Source of the DNA: Pseudohoeflea suaedae
GTDB taxonomy: Bacteria; Pseudomonadota; Alphaproteobacteria; Rhizobiales; Rhizobiaceae
Direction of reading: 5' to 3'
DNA: 64,000 nucleotides
NCBI RefSeq assembly: GCF_004354915.1
Contig: NZ_SMSI01000004.1
Coordinates: forward strand, 248,001 to 312,000
Shown: positions 54,288-62,631 of the stretch, in pieces
Position numbering within the stretch: position 1 is the stretch's first letter
How the letters are laid out: each line of letters starts with the position of its first letter
Made by a program: the position numbers and the translations under genes
Notes under the pieces: generated by a model
What the model was told of the DNA's origin: nothing
The model's database searches: none
What the model saw: only the letters and a program-made list of their open reading frames with translations

Positions 54288-55745
54288 ATGAGCAGCAAGG
54301 TCATCAAGAACGGAACCATCGTAACGGCCGACCTGACCTACAAGTCGGATGTGAAGATCGAGAACGGCATCATCACGGAAATCGGCCCGGATCTTTCCGG
54401 CGACGAGACGCTCGACGCGACCGGCTGCTACGTGATGCCGGGCGGCATCGATCCCCACGTCCACCTCGAAATGCCCTTCATGGGCACCTACTCCTCTGAC
54501 GATTTCGAGAGCGGCACCCGCGCCGCGCTTGCCGGCGGCACCACCATGGTGGTCGATTTCTGTCTGCCCAACCCGGACCAGTCGCTGCTCGAGGCGCTGC
54601 AGCGCTGGGACAACAAGTCGACGCGGGCCAATTGCGACTACTCCTTTCACATGGCGATCACCTGGTGGGGCGAGCAGGTCTTCAACGAGATGGAGACGGT
54701 CGTCCGCGAAAAGGGGATCAACACCTTCAAGCACTTCATGGCCTACAAGGGCGCGCTGATGGTGCAGGACGACGAGATGTACGCCTCCTTCCAGCGTTGC
54801 GCCGAGCTGGGCGCCATGCCGCTGGTCCATGCCGAGAACGGCGACGTGGTGGCGGACCTCTCGGCCCGTCTTCTGGCCGAGGGCAATAACGGACCGGAGG
54901 CGCACGCCTATTCCCGCCCGCCGCAGGTCGAGGGCGAGGCCACCAACCGCGCCATCATGATCGCCGACATGGCGGGCGTGCCGCTCTATGTCGTCCACAC
55001 CTCCTGCGAACAGAGCCACGAGGCCATCCGCCGCGCTCGCCAGAACGGCATGCGCGTCTATGGAGAGCCGCTCATCCAGCATCTCACCCTCGATGAAAGC
55101 GAATATTTCGACAAGGACTGGGACCACGCCGCCCGCCGGGTGATGTCGCCGCCCTTCCGCAACAAGCAGCACCAGGATTCGCTCTGGGCCGGCCTGCAGT
55201 CGGGCTCGCTGCAGGTGGTCGCCACCGACCATTGCGCCTTCACCACCGACCAGAAGCGTTTCGGCGTCGGCGATTTCACCAAGATCCCGAACGGCACCGG
55301 CGGCCTCGAGGACCGGATGCCGATGCTCTGGACCTATGGCGTGGCGACGGGCCGGCTGACGATGAACGAGTTCGTCGCCGTCACCTCCACCAACATCGCC
55401 AAGATCCTCAACTGCTACCCGCAGAAGGGTGCCATCCTCGTCGGCGCGGACGCCGATATCGTCGTCTGGGATCCGGAAAAGGAAAAGACGATCTCCGCCA
55501 AGTCCCAGCAATCGGCGATCGACTACAACGTCTTCGAAGGCAAGAAGGTGAAGGGCCTGCCACGCTTCACGCTTTCGCGCGGCAAGGTCTCGGTGACCGA
55601 CGGCAAGATGACCAATGAGGAAGGCTGGGGCAAGTTCGTCAAGCGCGAACCCTACGGCGCCGTCAACAAGGCGCTTTCGACCTGGAAGGAAATTTCCGCC
55701 CCGCGCAAGATCGAGCGGACAGGCATTCCCGCTTCGGGAGTGTGA
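54288..55745 (+). CDS. hydA: Dihydropyrimidinase (D-hydantoinase)
   Basis: This enzyme opens the dihydropyrimidine ring to N-carbamoyl-beta-alanine. The 485-residue amidohydrolase carries GGIDPHVHLEMPFMGT (metal His pair) near residue 55 and the carbamylated Lys in FMAYKGALMV near 150. PLVHAENGD and VHTSCEQSHEA are metal His blocks, and ATDHCAFT holds the catalytic Asp. These match dihydropyrimidinase/hydantoinase closely. ATG at 54288 has GGGGA six bases upstream and is preferred to the ATG two codons before. It lies between the aldolase and VOC genes. Confidence 0.95.
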   Translation: MSSKVIKNGTIVTADLTYKSDVKIENGIITEIGPDLSGDETLDATGCYVMPGGIDPHVHLEMPFMGTYSSDDFESGTRAALAGGTTMVVDFCLPNPDQSLLEALQRWDNKSTRANCDYSFHMAITWWGEQVFNEMETVVREKGINTFKHFMAYKGALMVQDDEMYASFQRCAELGAMPLVHAENGDVVADLSARLLAEGNNGPEAHAYSRPPQVEGEATNRAIMIADMAGVPLYVVHTSCEQSHEAIRRARQNGMRVYGEPLIQHLTLDESEYFDKDWDHAARRVMSPPFRNKQHQDSLWAGLQSGSLQVVATDHCAFTTDQKRFGVGDFTKIPNGTGGLEDRMPMLWTYGVATGRLTMNEFVAVTSTNIAKILNCYPQKGAILVGADADIVVWDPEKEKTISAKSQQSAIDYNVFEGKKVKGLPRFTLSRGKVSVTDGKMTNEEGWGKFVKREPYGAVNKALSTWKEISAPRKIERTGIPASGV

Positions 55746-55748
55746 GGC

Positions 55749-56174
55749 TTGGTTGGCGCCAGCTCCACTCCGCCCCTCGCCAGCGTTCTCGAAGCCGCGC
55801 TCTATGTCGATGACCTCGACGCGGCGAAGGGGTTTTACGGCGACGTGCTCGGCCTCGAAAAGATCACCGAGGTGGAGGGCCGTCATGTCTTCTATCGCGC
55901 CGGCGAAACCGTGGTGCTGCTCTTCATTGCCGAACAGACGCGCATTCCGACGACCAACGCAAAGCTTCCCGTCCCGCCGCATGGCGCGGACGGGCCGGGC
56001 CATCTGTGCTTTGCCGCCGATGCGGCGGCGCTGGAAGCCTGGCACGAGAGGCTGGAGCATGCCGGCATCGGGATCGAGGCCGATTTCGAATGGCCGAACG
56101 GCGCCCGCTCGATCTATGTCCGTGATCCGGCGGGCAATTCGATCGAGTTCGCCGAGCCGAAACTGTGGGCGTAG
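55749..56174 (+). CDS. VOC-superfamily (glyoxalase/bleomycin resistance) protein
   Basis: This 141-residue protein has two beta-alpha-beta-beta-beta modules typical of the vicinal oxygen chelate fold. ALYVDDLDAAKGFYGDVLGL lies near residue 15, HGADGPGHLCFAA near 77, and IYVRDPAGNSIEFAEP near 119 carries the C-terminal Glu metal ligand. The start is a TTG codon at 55749, three bases after the hydantoinase stop, so it appears translationally linked. VOC proteins include dioxygenases, lyases and resistance proteins. The substrate in this operon is unknown. Confidence 0.85.
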   Translation: MVGASSTPPLASVLEAALYVDDLDAAKGFYGDVLGLEKITEVEGRHVFYRAGETVVLLFIAEQTRIPTTNAKLPVPPHGADGPGHLCFAADAAALEAWHERLEHAGIGIEADFEWPNGARSIYVRDPAGNSIEFAEPKLWA

Positions 56175-56198
56175 GCCCAAACAAGGGGATAGACAGTC

Positions 56199-56897
56199 AT
56201 GATCAACGTCGCACTCGTCACCGCCGGAGGCTCGGGCATGGGCGCCGCAGCTGCGCGCAAACTCGCAGAGACCGGCCATGCGGTCGCCATTCTCTCCTCC
56301 TCCGGCAAGGGCGAGGCGCTCGCCGACGAGCTCGGCGGCCTCGGCGTCACCGGCTCGAACCAGAACGAGGACGACCTTAAAAAACTTGTCGACGGCGCCA
56401 TGGAGCGCTGGGGCCGCATCGACGTGCTGGTCAATTCCGCCGGCCACGGGCCGCGTGCGCCGGTGCTCGAACTCACCGACGAGGACTGGCACACCGGCCT
56501 CGATGTCTACATGCTTTCGGCGGTTCGCCCGACCCGCCTCGTGACCCCGATCATGGTCGAGCAGAAGGCCGGCGCGATCATAAACATCTCGACCTTCGCC
56601 GCCTTCGAGCCCGATCCGGTCTTCCCGACCTCGGGCGTCTTTCGCGCCGGTCTCGCCGCCTTCTGCAAGCTCTATTCGGACAGATATGCGCCCGATAACG
56701 TGCGAATGAACAATGTATTGCCAGGCTTCATAGACAGCCTGCCTGAAAAAGAGGCATTCCGCGGACGAATCCCCATGGAACGCTATGGAAAAGTCGAGGA
56801 AATCGCGGAAACCATTGCGTTTCTGGCCTCCGACGGTGCAGGGTACATCACAGGCCAGAACATCAGGGTAGACGGGGGAATTACGCGGTCGGTATGA
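56199..56897 (+). CDS. SDR-family oxidoreductase with degenerate active site
   Basis: This 232-residue short-chain dehydrogenase-like protein has TAGGSGMG near residue 9, NSAGHGPRA near 80, and the catalytic-strand Ser in IINISTFAAFEP. The YxxxK motif appears replaced: SGVFRAGLAAF stands where Y-x-x-x-K-A-A-L-x-x-F is normal, so the Tyr is Ser and the Lys is Arg. MNNVLPGFIDSLPE and ITGQNIRVDGG are otherwise normal. It may be a variant with another proton relay, or non-dehydrogenase function. Its end overlaps the ABC ATPase gene by four bases. Confidence 0.85.
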   Translation: MINVALVTAGGSGMGAAAARKLAETGHAVAILSSSGKGEALADELGGLGVTGSNQNEDDLKKLVDGAMERWGRIDVLVNSAGHGPRAPVLELTDEDWHTGLDVYMLSAVRPTRLVTPIMVEQKAGAIINISTFAAFEPDPVFPTSGVFRAGLAAFCKLYSDRYAPDNVRMNNVLPGFIDSLPEKEAFRGRIPMERYGKVEEIAETIAFLASDGAGYITGQNIRVDGGITRSV

Positions 56898-57679
56898 GTA
56901 CAATGCCAGTCATTTCAGCAAGAAACCTGGACCTCGTCTTCCAGACCGGCGACGGCTCGGTCCAGGCGTTGTCCGATATCACGCTCGACATCGAAAAGGG
57001 CGAATTCGTCTCCCTCATCGGCCCCTCGGGCTGCGGCAAGACCACACTCCTGAGGGTGATCGCCGATCTTGAGAAACCGACCGCCGGCTCGATCACCGTC
57101 AACGGCACGACGCCTGAAAATGCACGCCTCGACGGCGCCTACGGCTATGTCTTCCAGCAAGCAGCCCTCTTCCCGTGGCGCACGATCGCCGACAACGTGG
57201 CGCTGCCCCTGGAGATCATGGGGCTGGGCGCCGAGGAAAAGGCGTCCCGCATCAAGCGCAATCTCGACCTCGTCAACCTGACCGGCTTCGAGAAGAAGTT
57301 TCCCTGGCAACTCTCCGGCGGCATGCAGCAGCGCGCGTCCATCGCCCGCGCACTCGCCGTCGAGCCCGACATGCTTCTGATGGACGAACCCTTCGGAGCG
57401 CTGGACGAGATCGTCCGCGACCACCTCAATGAAGAACTGCTGAAGCTCTGGGCCACCACGAAGAAGACCGTCGTCTTCGTCACGCACTCGATCCCGGAAG
57501 CCGTCTATCTGTCGACGAGGATTGTCGTCATGAGCCCGCGACCGGGCCGCATTCACGAGATCATCGACTGCGACCTCGGCGACGACCGGCCGCTCGACAT
57601 ACGCGAAACCCCGGAATTCCTGCGGATCGCTCACCAGGTCCGCGACGGCCTGCGCGAGGGACATAGCGATGAGGCGTGA
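56894..57679 (+). CDS. ABC importer ATP-binding protein (nitrate/taurine/THI5 type)
   Basis: This 261-residue ATPase has Walker A GPSGCGKTT near residue 43, Q-loop VFQQAALFPWRTI, signature LSGGMQQRASIARALA, Walker B MLLMDEPFGALDE and switch FVTHSIPEA. It belongs to the SsuB/TauB/ThiZ group that powers NMT1/THI5-like importers. A four-base overlap with the SDR gene and ten bases to the first permease gene show one operon. It energises uptake of the substrate bound by the protein at 59714, probably a pyrimidine or a breakdown intermediate. Confidence 0.93.
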   Translation: MSTMPVISARNLDLVFQTGDGSVQALSDITLDIEKGEFVSLIGPSGCGKTTLLRVIADLEKPTAGSITVNGTTPENARLDGAYGYVFQQAALFPWRTIADNVALPLEIMGLGAEEKASRIKRNLDLVNLTGFEKKFPWQLSGGMQQRASIARALAVEPDMLLMDEPFGALDEIVRDHLNEELLKLWATTKKTVVFVTHSIPEAVYLSTRIVVMSPRPGRIHEIIDCDLGDDRPLDIRETPEFLRIAHQVRDGLREGHSDEA

Positions 57680-57688
57680 GGCGCGACC

Positions 57689-58576
57689 ATGATTACCATG
57701 CGCGACTTCTTCACCGGAAGGCTGGTGCCGGTTCTCACCATTCTCGCGGCGATCGTGGTCATCTGGTACGGCGCGGCCGTGGCGCTCAACGCGCCTGTCC
57801 TGCGCGACTTCGAAAAACGCGCCGGCGAGCAGACCCAGGGGATGGAGTTCATCCTCAAGACCTGGTCGCAGCCCAAACCCACAATGCCCGCGCCACATCA
57901 GGTGGCTGCCGCCTTCTGGAAATACACCGTCGGCGTCAAGCTCAGTTCCAACCGCAGCCTGATCTACCACTCCTGGGTCACGCTTTCCGCCACGCTTCTG
58001 GGCTTCGCCATGGGCACCGCGCTCGGCGTCGTCATCGCGATCTCGATCGTTCACGTGCCCGCGCTCGACAAGTCGCTGCTGCCCTGGATCATCACCTCGC
58101 AGACCGTGCCCATCCTGGCGGTGGCGCCCATGATCATCGTGCTTCTCGCAGCCATCGGCGTGACCGGACTTCTGCCCAAAGCGCTGATCTCGACCTATCT
58201 CTCATTCTTCCCTGTCGCCGTCGGCATGGTGAAGGGCCTGCGCTCGCCCGACATCCTGCACATGGACCTGATGCGCACCTATTCGGCAAGCCGCTCGCAG
58301 GTGCTGTGGAAGCTCAGGATTCCCGCTTCGGTGCCGTTCTTCTTCGCCTCGATCAAGGTGGCGATCGCCGCTTCGCTGATCGGCGCCATCGTCGGTGAAC
58401 TGCCGACCGGCGCCGTCGCGGGCATCGGCTCCAAACTGCTGGCGGGCTCGTATTACAGCCAGACGATCGACATTTTCGCAGCGCTCATCGCAGGCTCGAT
58501 CTGCGCCATCCTGCTGGTAACACTTGTCGACATCACCGGACGCTTTGTCGAACGCCGCATGGGAGTAAAGCCATGA
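57689..58576 (+). CDS. ABC importer permease 1
   Basis: This 295-residue membrane protein has an N-terminal helix (about residues 12-32) and a loop of about 65 residues, which should face the periplasm. A five-helix core of the binding-protein-dependent type then follows, with docking region MDLMRTYSASRSQVLWKLRIPASVPF near 190. It pairs with the second permease (overlap of four bases). Confidence 0.92.
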   Translation: MITMRDFFTGRLVPVLTILAAIVVIWYGAAVALNAPVLRDFEKRAGEQTQGMEFILKTWSQPKPTMPAPHQVAAAFWKYTVGVKLSSNRSLIYHSWVTLSATLLGFAMGTALGVVIAISIVHVPALDKSLLPWIITSQTVPILAVAPMIIVLLAAIGVTGLLPKALISTYLSFFPVAVGMVKGLRSPDILHMDLMRTYSASRSQVLWKLRIPASVPFFFASIKVAIAASLIGAIVGELPTGAVAGIGSKLLAGSYYSQTIDIFAALIAGSICAILLVTLVDITGRFVERRMGVKP

Positions 58577-59679
58577 TCGCGTTTCGTCCCAACTGGCAGG
58601 CGATTGCCGCCTTCCTCGCCGGTCTGGCGAGCCTCGTCGCCCTGCCCTTCACGGCCACGATGGAAACCGGCGCCTCGCTCCTGGTCACGGTGATCGTGGT
58701 TGGCGCGTCGGTTCTCTCGATGCTGAAGCTGCGCCCCGCAGTCGAAGCCGTCATTCTCGCGGTCGCCAGCCATGGCGCAGCCTGGCTCTTGATAGGCGGA
58801 CTGGAGGATGCCTTCGGCACCGCCACCTTCGGCTATTTCGCGAGCCTCGCCGCCGCCTGGCTTCTTGCCTGGCGACTGGTGACGGTTCTCTCGGAAATGA
58901 AACTGACTTCGGTCACGGCACAGCGCACGGTATCCCTGATCGTGCCCGCCATCTTCGGCATCTGGATCCTGATCCTGTGGGAGGCGCTGACGCGCGGCGG
59001 AGGTGTGCCCTTCGTGCTTCTGCCGCCGCCCTCCTCCATCGGTGCGCGCATCGTCACCTCGACCAACATCCTCGCCGCCGACTTCGTGCAGACCGTCTTG
59101 AAGGCCGTGTTCATCGGCTATCTGATCGGCACCCTGTCGGGCTTCGTGGTCGCGGTCCTCGCCGACCGGTTCCGGTTTCTCGCAGCCGGGCTTCTGCCCA
59201 TCGGCAACATGGTGGCTGCCTTGCCGATGATCGGCATCGCCCCCATCATGGTGATCTGGTTCGGCTTCGACTGGCATTCCAAGGCCGCCGTCGTGGTCGT
59301 CATGACCTTCTTCCCGATGCTCGTGAACACGCTCGCAGGCCTCGCCGCCACCGGTCACATGGAGCGCGACCTGATGCGCACCTATGGCGCCAGCCACTGG
59401 CAGGTGCTGGGCAAGCTGCGGTTGCCGGTCGCCATGCCCTTCATCTTCAACGCCCTCAAGATCAATTCGACTCTCGCGCTCATCGGTGCGATCGTGGCCG
59501 AATTCTTCGGGACGCCGGTCGTCGGCATGGGCTTCCGCATTTCGACCGAGGTCGGTCGGATGAACCTCGACATGGTATGGGCGGAAATCGCGCTCGCGGC
59601 TGTGGTGGGGTCCTTGTTCTACGGCCTGCTCGCGCTTGCCGAGCGGATCGTGACATTCTGGCATCCAAGCTATCGTTGA
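58573..59679 (+). CDS. ABC importer permease 2 with extra N-terminal membrane region
   Basis: This 368-residue permease has the usual core at about residues 115-365, with docking region LMRTYGASHWQVLGKLRLPVAMPF near 265. Before it is a region of roughly 110 residues with three or four further hydrophobic segments (AAFLAGLASLVALPF, LLVTVIVVGASVLSML, YFASLAAAWLLAWRLV). This makes it about 100 residues longer than typical members. The extension could help substrate selectivity or assembly. It is cotranscribed with the first permease gene and the binding protein gene 34 bases downstream. Confidence 0.9.
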   Translation: MIAFRPNWQAIAAFLAGLASLVALPFTATMETGASLLVTVIVVGASVLSMLKLRPAVEAVILAVASHGAAWLLIGGLEDAFGTATFGYFASLAAAWLLAWRLVTVLSEMKLTSVTAQRTVSLIVPAIFGIWILILWEALTRGGGVPFVLLPPPSSIGARIVTSTNILAADFVQTVLKAVFIGYLIGTLSGFVVAVLADRFRFLAAGLLPIGNMVAALPMIGIAPIMVIWFGFDWHSKAAVVVVMTFFPMLVNTLAGLAATGHMERDLMRTYGASHWQVLGKLRLPVAMPFIFNALKINSTLALIGAIVAEFFGTPVVGMGFRISTEVGRMNLDMVWAEIALAAVVGSLFYGLLALAERIVTFWHPSYR

Positions 59680-59713
59680 TGGCGCGGGGCCACTTCCAGA
59701 GGAGAATAAACGC

Positions 59714-60691
59714 ATGAAAAAAATGCTCAGCACCCTTGCTACCACCGTCGCCATCACTTTTCTCGCCGGCAGCGCCCATGCCGCCGACGAGGTGACCCTG
59801 CAGCTCAAATGGGTGGCCCAGGCCCAGTTCGCCGGCTACTACGTCGCCAAGGACAAAGGCTTTTACGAGGACGCCGATCTCGACGTCACCATCAAGCCCG
59901 GCGGTCCCGACATCGCCCCGGAACAGGTGATCGCCGGCGGTGGCGCCGATGTGATCGTCGACTGGATGGGTGGCGCGCTTGCGGCCCGCGAGAAGGGCGT
60001 CGGCCTCGTCAACATCGCCCAGCCCTTCAAGAAGGCCGGCATGGAGCTGGTCTGCCCGAAGGACGGCCCGATCCAGACCACCGAGGACTTCCCGGGCCAC
60101 ACGCTCGGTGTCTGGTTCTTCGGAAACGAGTATCCGTTCTACGCCTGGATGAACAAGCTCGGCATTTCCACCGAAGGCGGCGATGGCGGCGTGACCGTGC
60201 TCAAGCAGAGCTTCGACGTCCAGCCGCTCATCCAGAAACAGGCCGACTGCATCTCGGTGATGACCTATAACGAGTACTGGCAGCTGATGGATGCCGGCTA
60301 CAAGCCGGAAGACCTCGTCGTCTTCAACTATTCGGAACTGGGCGTCGACCTTCTCGAGGACGGCCTCTATGCCATGGAAGACGATCTCAAGGATCCGGAA
60401 TTCGCCGACAAGATGGTGCGTTTCGTTTCGGCTTCGATGAAAGGCTGGAAATATGCCATCGAAAACCCGGATGAAGCCGCCGAAATCGTCATGGACAATG
60501 GCGGTCAGGACGAGAACCATCAGAAGCGCATGATGGGTGAAGTCGCCAAGCTCATCGGCGAGCCGGATGCCAAGCTGATCGAAGCGGCCTACGAGCGTAC
60601 CGCGCAGGCTCTTCTCGACCAGAAGATCATCGAGACAGAGCCTTCAGGCGCGTGGACCGCGGACATCACCGACAAGGTGACCGTGGAATAA
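59714..60691 (+). CDS. ABC importer binding protein, NMT1/THI5-like
   Basis: This 325-residue protein has a signal peptide (residues 1-23, cut after SAHA). The NMT1/THI5 fold follows: VTLQLKWVAQAQFAGYYVAKDKG split at residues 27-49, IKPGGPDIAPEQVIAGGGAD, and LGVWFFGNEYPFYAWM. THI5-like binding proteins take up pyrimidines, thiamin precursors or formylaminopyrimidines. In this operon uracil, thymine or a dihydro form is the likely ligand. The gene is followed by a terminator at 60718. Confidence 0.92.
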   Translation: MKKMLSTLATTVAITFLAGSAHAADEVTLQLKWVAQAQFAGYYVAKDKGFYEDADLDVTIKPGGPDIAPEQVIAGGGADVIVDWMGGALAAREKGVGLVNIAQPFKKAGMELVCPKDGPIQTTEDFPGHTLGVWFFGNEYPFYAWMNKLGISTEGGDGGVTVLKQSFDVQPLIQKQADCISVMTYNEYWQLMDAGYKPEDLVVFNYSELGVDLLEDGLYAMEDDLKDPEFADKMVRFVSASMKGWKYAIENPDEAAEIVMDNGGQDENHQKRMMGEVAKLIGEPDAKLIEAAYERTAQALLDQKIIETEPSGAWTADITDKVTVE

Positions 60692-60717
60692 CGCGTTCCA
60701 GCTTGTGAAAAGTCATG

Positions 60718-60743
60718 CGGCCGGCGGCAACGCCGGCCGTTTT
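60718..60743 (+). terminator. Terminator of the pyrimidine operon
   Basis: CGGCCGGCG and CGCCGGCCG form a nine-base stem with a GCAA tetraloop followed by TTTT, 26 bases after the binding protein gene. TATAGT just downstream may serve as the -10 of the adenine deaminase gene. Confidence 0.82.
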
Positions 60744-60783
60744 GCTATAGTGAGCAAACGAGATTCGAACGGAGCCTTCGCCA

Positions 60784-62484
60784 ATGACCAGCCGCCTTAC
60801 CGACCGCATCGACCAGGGACAGGGCAAGACGAAAGCGGACATCGTCTTGAAGGGCGGCCGCCTCTACGATCTCGTCAGCGGTGAATTGCGCGAGGGCGAC
60901 ATCGCCATCTGCGGCGAGACTGTCGTGGGAACGCTGGAGCGTTATGAGGGCGTCGAGGAGATCGACATCTCCGGCCGCATCGTGGTGCCGGGCTTCATCG
61001 ACACCCATCTCCACATCGAATCCTCGCTCGTCACGCCGCATGAATTCGACCGCTGCGTCCTGCCGCGCGGTATCACCACTGCGATCTGCGATCCCCACGA
61101 GATCGCCAACGTGCTCGGCGTGCCCGGTATCCGTTTCTTCCTCGATTCCGCCGAGCGCACGATCATGGATGTGCGTGTTCAGCTCTCCAGTTGCGTGCCG
61201 GCCACGCATCTCGAAACCGCGGGCGCCGAACTGAAGATCGAGGATCTGCTCCCGTTCCGCGACCACCCCAAGGTCATCGGTCTCGCCGAGTTCATGAACT
61301 TCCCGGGCCTGCTGGCAAAGGATCCCATCTGCATCGCCAAGCTGGAGGCCTTCCAGGGCGGACACATAGATGGCCATGCGCCTCTGGTGCGCGGTTATGC
61401 CTTGAATGGCTATCTTTCAGCCGGCATTCGCACCGATCACGAGACGACCACCGCGGAGGAAGCGCTCGAAAAGCTCTCCAAGGGCATGCATATTCTCGTC
61501 CGCGAAGGATCCGTCAGCCGCGATCTCGACGCGCTGATCCCGATCATGACCGAGCGCAACTCGCCCTTCCTGGCGCTGTGCACGGATGATCGCAATCCGC
61601 TCGACATCGCCGAGCACGGCCATCTCGACTACATGATCCGCCATGCGATCGCGCAAGGCGCCGATCCCCTCGCCGTCTATCGCGCCGCCTCGATCTCCGG
61701 TGCCCGAGCGTTCGGACTGCGCGACCGCGGCCTCGTGGCGCCGGGCTGGCGCGCCGATCTCGTGGTGCTCGACAGTCTCGAGGGCTGTAATGCGCAGATG
61801 GTGTTTTCCGCCGGGCGGCTGGTGACAGACGAACTCTTCGCCACCCGCGAAGACGTTGCGCCCGTGGGACTTGAAAGCGTGAGGGCACCCCGCGTCGAAC
61901 CGGCAACCTTCGCCGTGCGCAAGAACAATCCGGAGACCGCCGTCATCGGCATCCTGCCGGGCAAGATCATTACCGAGAAACGCATGCTCACCCTCGATGT
62001 CTCCGAGGGCGAGAAACATGCCGACATCGACCGCGACATCCTGAAGGTCACGGTCATCGAGCGTCACGGGAAAAACGGCAACATCTCGACCGGCTTTGTG
62101 CAGGGCTTCGGCCTCAAGCACGGCGCCATCGCCTCCACCGTCGGCCATGACAGCCATAATCTCTGCGTCATCGGCGCCGACGAGGTCTCGATGGCGACGG
62201 CAGCCAACCGCATGGCCGAGATCGGCGGCGGCTTCGTGGTGGCCGAGGACGAAACGGTGATAGCGGAGATCGCGCTTCCGGTGGCGGGCCTGATGAGCCT
62301 CGAACCCTACGAAAAGGTGCGCGAGCTCTTGATCCCGCTCCGCAAGGCCGCTCGCGATCTCGGCGGCACGCTGGAAGAACCCTTCCTCCAGCTCGCCTTC
62401 CTGCCGCTGCCGGTCATCCCCCACCTGAAGATCTCCGACCGCGGCATGGTCGACGTCGACGCCTTCGAGATCATCGAGGCGTAA
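60784..62484 (+). CDS. ade: Adenine deaminase
   Basis: This enzyme turns adenine into hypoxanthine and ammonia. The 566-residue protein of the AdeC amidohydrolase family has [19 protein letters not shown] (metal His pair) near residue 73. [33 protein letters not shown], and [20 protein letters not shown] follow. A C-terminal domain specific to AdeC carries [18 protein letters not shown] near 455. It lies after the pyrimidine operon's terminator and probably has its own promoter, so it is a neighbouring salvage gene rather than part of the operon. Confidence 0.95.
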   Translation: MTSRLTDRIDQGQGKTKADIVLKGGRLYDLVSGELREGDIAICGETVVGTLERYEGVEEIDISGRIVVPGFIDTHLHIESSLVTPHEFDRCVLPRGITTAICDPHEIANVLGVPGIRFFLDSAERTIMDVRVQLSSCVPATHLETAGAELKIEDLLPFRDHPKVIGLAEFMNFPGLLAKDPICIAKLEAFQGGHIDGHAPLVRGYALNGYLSAGIRTDHETTTAEEALEKLSKGMHILVREGSVSRDLDALIPIMTERNSPFLALCTDDRNPLDIAEHGHLDYMIRHAIAQGADPLAVYRAASISGARAFGLRDRGLVAPGWRADLVVLDSLEGCNAQMVFSAGRLVTDELFATREDVAPVGLESVRAPRVEPATFAVRKNNPETAVIGILPGKIITEKRMLTLDVSEGEKHADIDRDILKVTVIERHGKNGNISTGFVQGFGLKHGAIASTVGHDSHNLCVIGADEVSMATAANRMAEIGGGFVVAEDETVIAEIALPVAGLMSLEPYEKVRELLIPLRKAARDLGGTLEEPFLQLAFLPLPVIPHLKISDRGMVDVDAFEIIEA

Positions 62485-62533
62485 GCGAGATCGGCAAAAG
62501 CGACTTTCTGATAGGAAAACCCAAACTCTCTAC

Positions 62534-62619
62534 TCGTCATTCTCGGGCTTGCCCCGAGAATCCATACCGTGATGCTGGCCGAACGGCATGGATGCCCGGA
62601 TCAAGTCCGGGCATGACGA
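62534..62619. repeat. Palindromic intergenic repeat, rhizobial type
   Basis: The 86-base element is bounded by TCGTCAT and ATGACGA. Inside are two hairpins, TCTCGGG...CCCGAGA and GCCCGGA...TCCGGGC, separated by a short spacer. This mosaic of two stem-loops with terminal inverted repeats closely resembles repetitive intergenic elements (RIME/REP-like) widespread in rhizobial chromosomes. It lies between two convergent genes, where it could act as a bidirectional terminator. Confidence 0.75.
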
Positions 62620-62631
62620 CAGAGTGGCACT

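Noticed and set aside
54126-56903. A 925-codon minus-strand frame opposite the hydantoinase, VOC and SDR genes
   Set aside because: It lies antisense to three well-supported genes. In high-GC DNA such frames arise from codon bias, and its product has no recognisable domain.
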